Shown here in pieces: positions 62,843-64,000 of a stretch of DNA of 64,000 nucleotides; the first letter of the stretch is position 1; each line of letters starts with the position of its first letter. The stretch covers positions 6,608,328 through 6,672,327 of the forward strand of contig NC_017030.1 in NCBI RefSeq assembly GCF_000255295.1, written 5' to 3'. A program made the position numbers and the translations under genes. The notes under the pieces are model-generated. The model was not told the DNA's origin and made no database searches. It saw nothing but the letters and a program-made list of their open reading frames with translations. This stretch comes from Corallococcus coralloides DSM 2259 (lineage in GTDB: Bacteria; Myxococcota; Myxococcia; Myxococcales; Myxococcaceae).

Positions 62843-63564
62843 GCCGGCCTTCGGGGCCACCGTTCAAGCTGAGCGCGGTGCAGGAGGCAATGGGCCTCTG
62901 GGCGCTGGGCTTCCTGGGCATCATCGCGGCGTTCCTCATCGCCGGGGGCACCAGCGTGCCCAAGCTGGTGGCCACGGTGGGCTTCCTCTACCTGCCGCTC
63001 ATCCCCATGCGCTGGCGCGACGAGGACTACCGCGACTACGGCCTCACCCTGCGCGCGTGGAAGCAGGACCTGCGGCTGTTCCTGGTGATGTGCGCCATCG
63101 TGGGGCCGCTGTTCTTCGCGGGCTTCGCCGCCTTCGTGCAGGTGGTGCCGCACCTGCCGCCCGAGTTCGCGCGCCACCTGACGCCCATCATCGGCGAGGG
63201 CCACTTCCAGCCGCGCCTGCCCCCGCGCTTCGGCGAGTGGGTGATTGATCAGCTCTTCGTCGTGGCCCTGCCGGAGGAGTTCTTCTACCGGGGCTACCTC
63301 CAGTCCCGCCTGCGCGATGCCTGGCCCCAGGGGCGCGTGGTGCTGGGCGCCCGGCTGGGGCGCGCCTTCTGGGTGACGGCGCTGCTCTTCGCGCTGGGCC
63401 ACCTGGCCATCTTCCAGACGTGGCGGCTGGCGGTGTTCTTCCCCGCCCTCCTCTTCGGCTGGATGCGCGAGCGCACCGGCACCCTCGTCGGCTGCTCGCT
63501 CTTCCACGCCGCCTGCAACCTCTACGTGCGCTTCCTGGAGGTCTCCTTCTTCGGCGGTCCGTAG
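62839..63564 (+). CDS. CPBP-family glutamic-type intramembrane protease, candidate myxosortase
   Basis: The 241-aa protein has about six TM helices (about 17-38, 45-60, 78-105, 170-195, 200-215, 220-235). The CPBP/Abi signature is clear: LPEEFFYRGYLQSRL (EExxxR catalytic), FALGHL and SLFHAACN. Members include the myxosortases that process MYXO-CTERM tails, and the window holds a MYXO-CTERM protein (amidase at 8432-11314). The assignment as myxosortase is by family and lineage, not proven. Translation is coupled to the upstream gene. Confidence 0.82.
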   Translation: MSRPSGPPFKLSAVQEAMGLWALGFLGIIAAFLIAGGTSVPKLVATVGFLYLPLIPMRWRDEDYRDYGLTLRAWKQDLRLFLVMCAIVGPLFFAGFAAFVQVVPHLPPEFARHLTPIIGEGHFQPRLPPRFGEWVIDQLFVVALPEEFFYRGYLQSRLRDAWPQGRVVLGARLGRAFWVTALLFALGHLAIFQTWRLAVFFPALLFGWMRERTGTLVGCSLFHAACNLYVRFLEVSFFGGP

Positions 63565-63572
63565 CGGCCCGC

Positions 63573-64000
63573 TCAGGCCGGCGGCAGGTGCTGGACCTGG
63601 AGGTCCGCGCCCACCGTCAGCGTCGTGCCCTGCGGCAGCTCCACCCAGCCCTGCGTGCGCGTCACGTGGCTGGCCACCACCACCGTGCGGCGGCGGCGGT
63701 GCGCGCCCACCTCCGGATGCGTCTCCGGCGTCGCGGGAGTCACGCCGCAGTGGGCACACTCCGCGCTGCCCTCCAGCCGCGTGTAGTACAGCGGGGCCTC
63801 GCCCCGGCGGGTGGCGGCCAGCACGGCGCCATTGGTGGCCACCATGTTGAGCGGGGGCATGCGCCGCTGCCCGGCTTTTACGAACGCGGCCTCCACCTCG
63901 CGCACCGTGTCGCGCAGCACGCGGCCGGCGACGGCCGGCTCCAGGCGCGGATCATCCGTGCGGCCCAGCTCCCGCAGGTGCGTGAGGAACAGGGCGAAGA
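63573..64000 (-). CDS. Class II glutamine amidotransferase (YafJ/EgtC-like), C-terminal part
   Basis: Frame stays open from the window edge to TGA 63573. Visible residues begin FALFLTHLRELG, a motif of class II amidotransferases, continue with MPPLNMVATNGAVLAATR, APLYYTRLEG and VVVASHVT...GWVELPQGTTLTVG, and end VQHLPPA. The Cys2 glutaminase end lies outside. A CAHCG segment is noted (possible metal site). It is convergent with the CPBP gene. Confidence 0.85.
   Translation of the reverse strand, partial: FALFLTHLRELGRTDDPRLEPAVAGRVLRDTVREVEAAFVKAGQRRMPPLNMVATNGAVLAATRRGEAPLYYTRLEGSAECAHCGVTPATPETHPEVGAHRRRRTVVVASHVTRTQGWVELPQGTTLTVGADLQVQHLPPA

Overview
The window is high-GC chromosomal DNA from a myxobacterium, most likely a member of the Myxococcaceae such as Corallococcus or Myxococcus. 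The evidence is a MYXO-CTERM-tailed surface amidase, a CPBP-type intramembrane protease that could be the matching myxosortase, DUF4388 and HD-GYP-like fusions, many hybrid or OmpR two-component proteins, a small Cys-rich lipoprotein and strongly GC-biased third codon positions. Genus-level placement is inference.

Layout. 1-4190 (minus): the upstream end of a phage-defence-type operon. It holds a 249-aa protein of unknown function and a very large NERD nuclease / double kinase protein of the PglW (BREX) / MAD6 type that runs off the left edge. It lies immediately 3' of a tRNA-Leu(GAG) gene (4608-4689), a classic island attachment site. 4775-8334 (minus): conserved core secG, tpiA, pgk and gap. 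8432-11314 (minus): a secreted MYXO-CTERM N-acetylmuramoyl-L-alanine amidase. 11395-19545 (mostly plus): DgkA-family kinase, FAD dehydrogenase, GYF-like membrane protein, RlmI-like methyltransferase, YhaM-like HD nuclease and a MshEN/HD-GYP-like/receiver/DUF4388 protein. 19532-30917 (mostly minus): TatD, HEAT-repeat protein, MetG, patatin lipoprotein, M4 metalloprotease, a small methyltransferase-like protein and the clamp-loader subunits HolA and HolB. 31000-32490: MscS channel with a C-terminal cyclic-nucleotide-binding domain.

32625-39549 (plus) is the most interesting block. It is a seven-gene run encoding an SGNH-like hydrolase, two left-handed beta-helix acyltransferases, a free-standing acyl carrier protein, an AsnB-type amidotransferase, an acyl-AMP ligase and a divergent NAD-synthetase-like protein. 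A strong terminator-like hairpin splits it into 3+4 genes. Together these look like a pathway that activates an acyl or carboxylic acid, loads it on the ACP, amidates it and attaches acyl groups to a glycan or small molecule. The product is unknown.

39557-50000: lipase plus its foldase chaperone, nucleotidyltransferase-like protein, PLP enzyme, LplA lipoate ligase, a YXWGXW-repeat secreted protein with an apparent frameshift, a histidine kinase / OmpR regulator pair and a TonB-family protein. 49603-64000: CrtI-like oxidoreductase, Cys-rich small lipoprotein, a fused EutB-EutC ethanolamine ammonia-lyase, an alpha/beta hydrolase coupled to a hybrid histidine kinase, a TIGR02757 protein with endonuclease-III-like motifs, MoaB with a His-rich N-terminus, a Rieske protein, PolX, a trypsin-fold-like protein, the CPBP protease and the C-terminus of a class II glutamine amidotransferase. 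No CRISPR array, IS element, integrase, rRNA or replication origin was seen.
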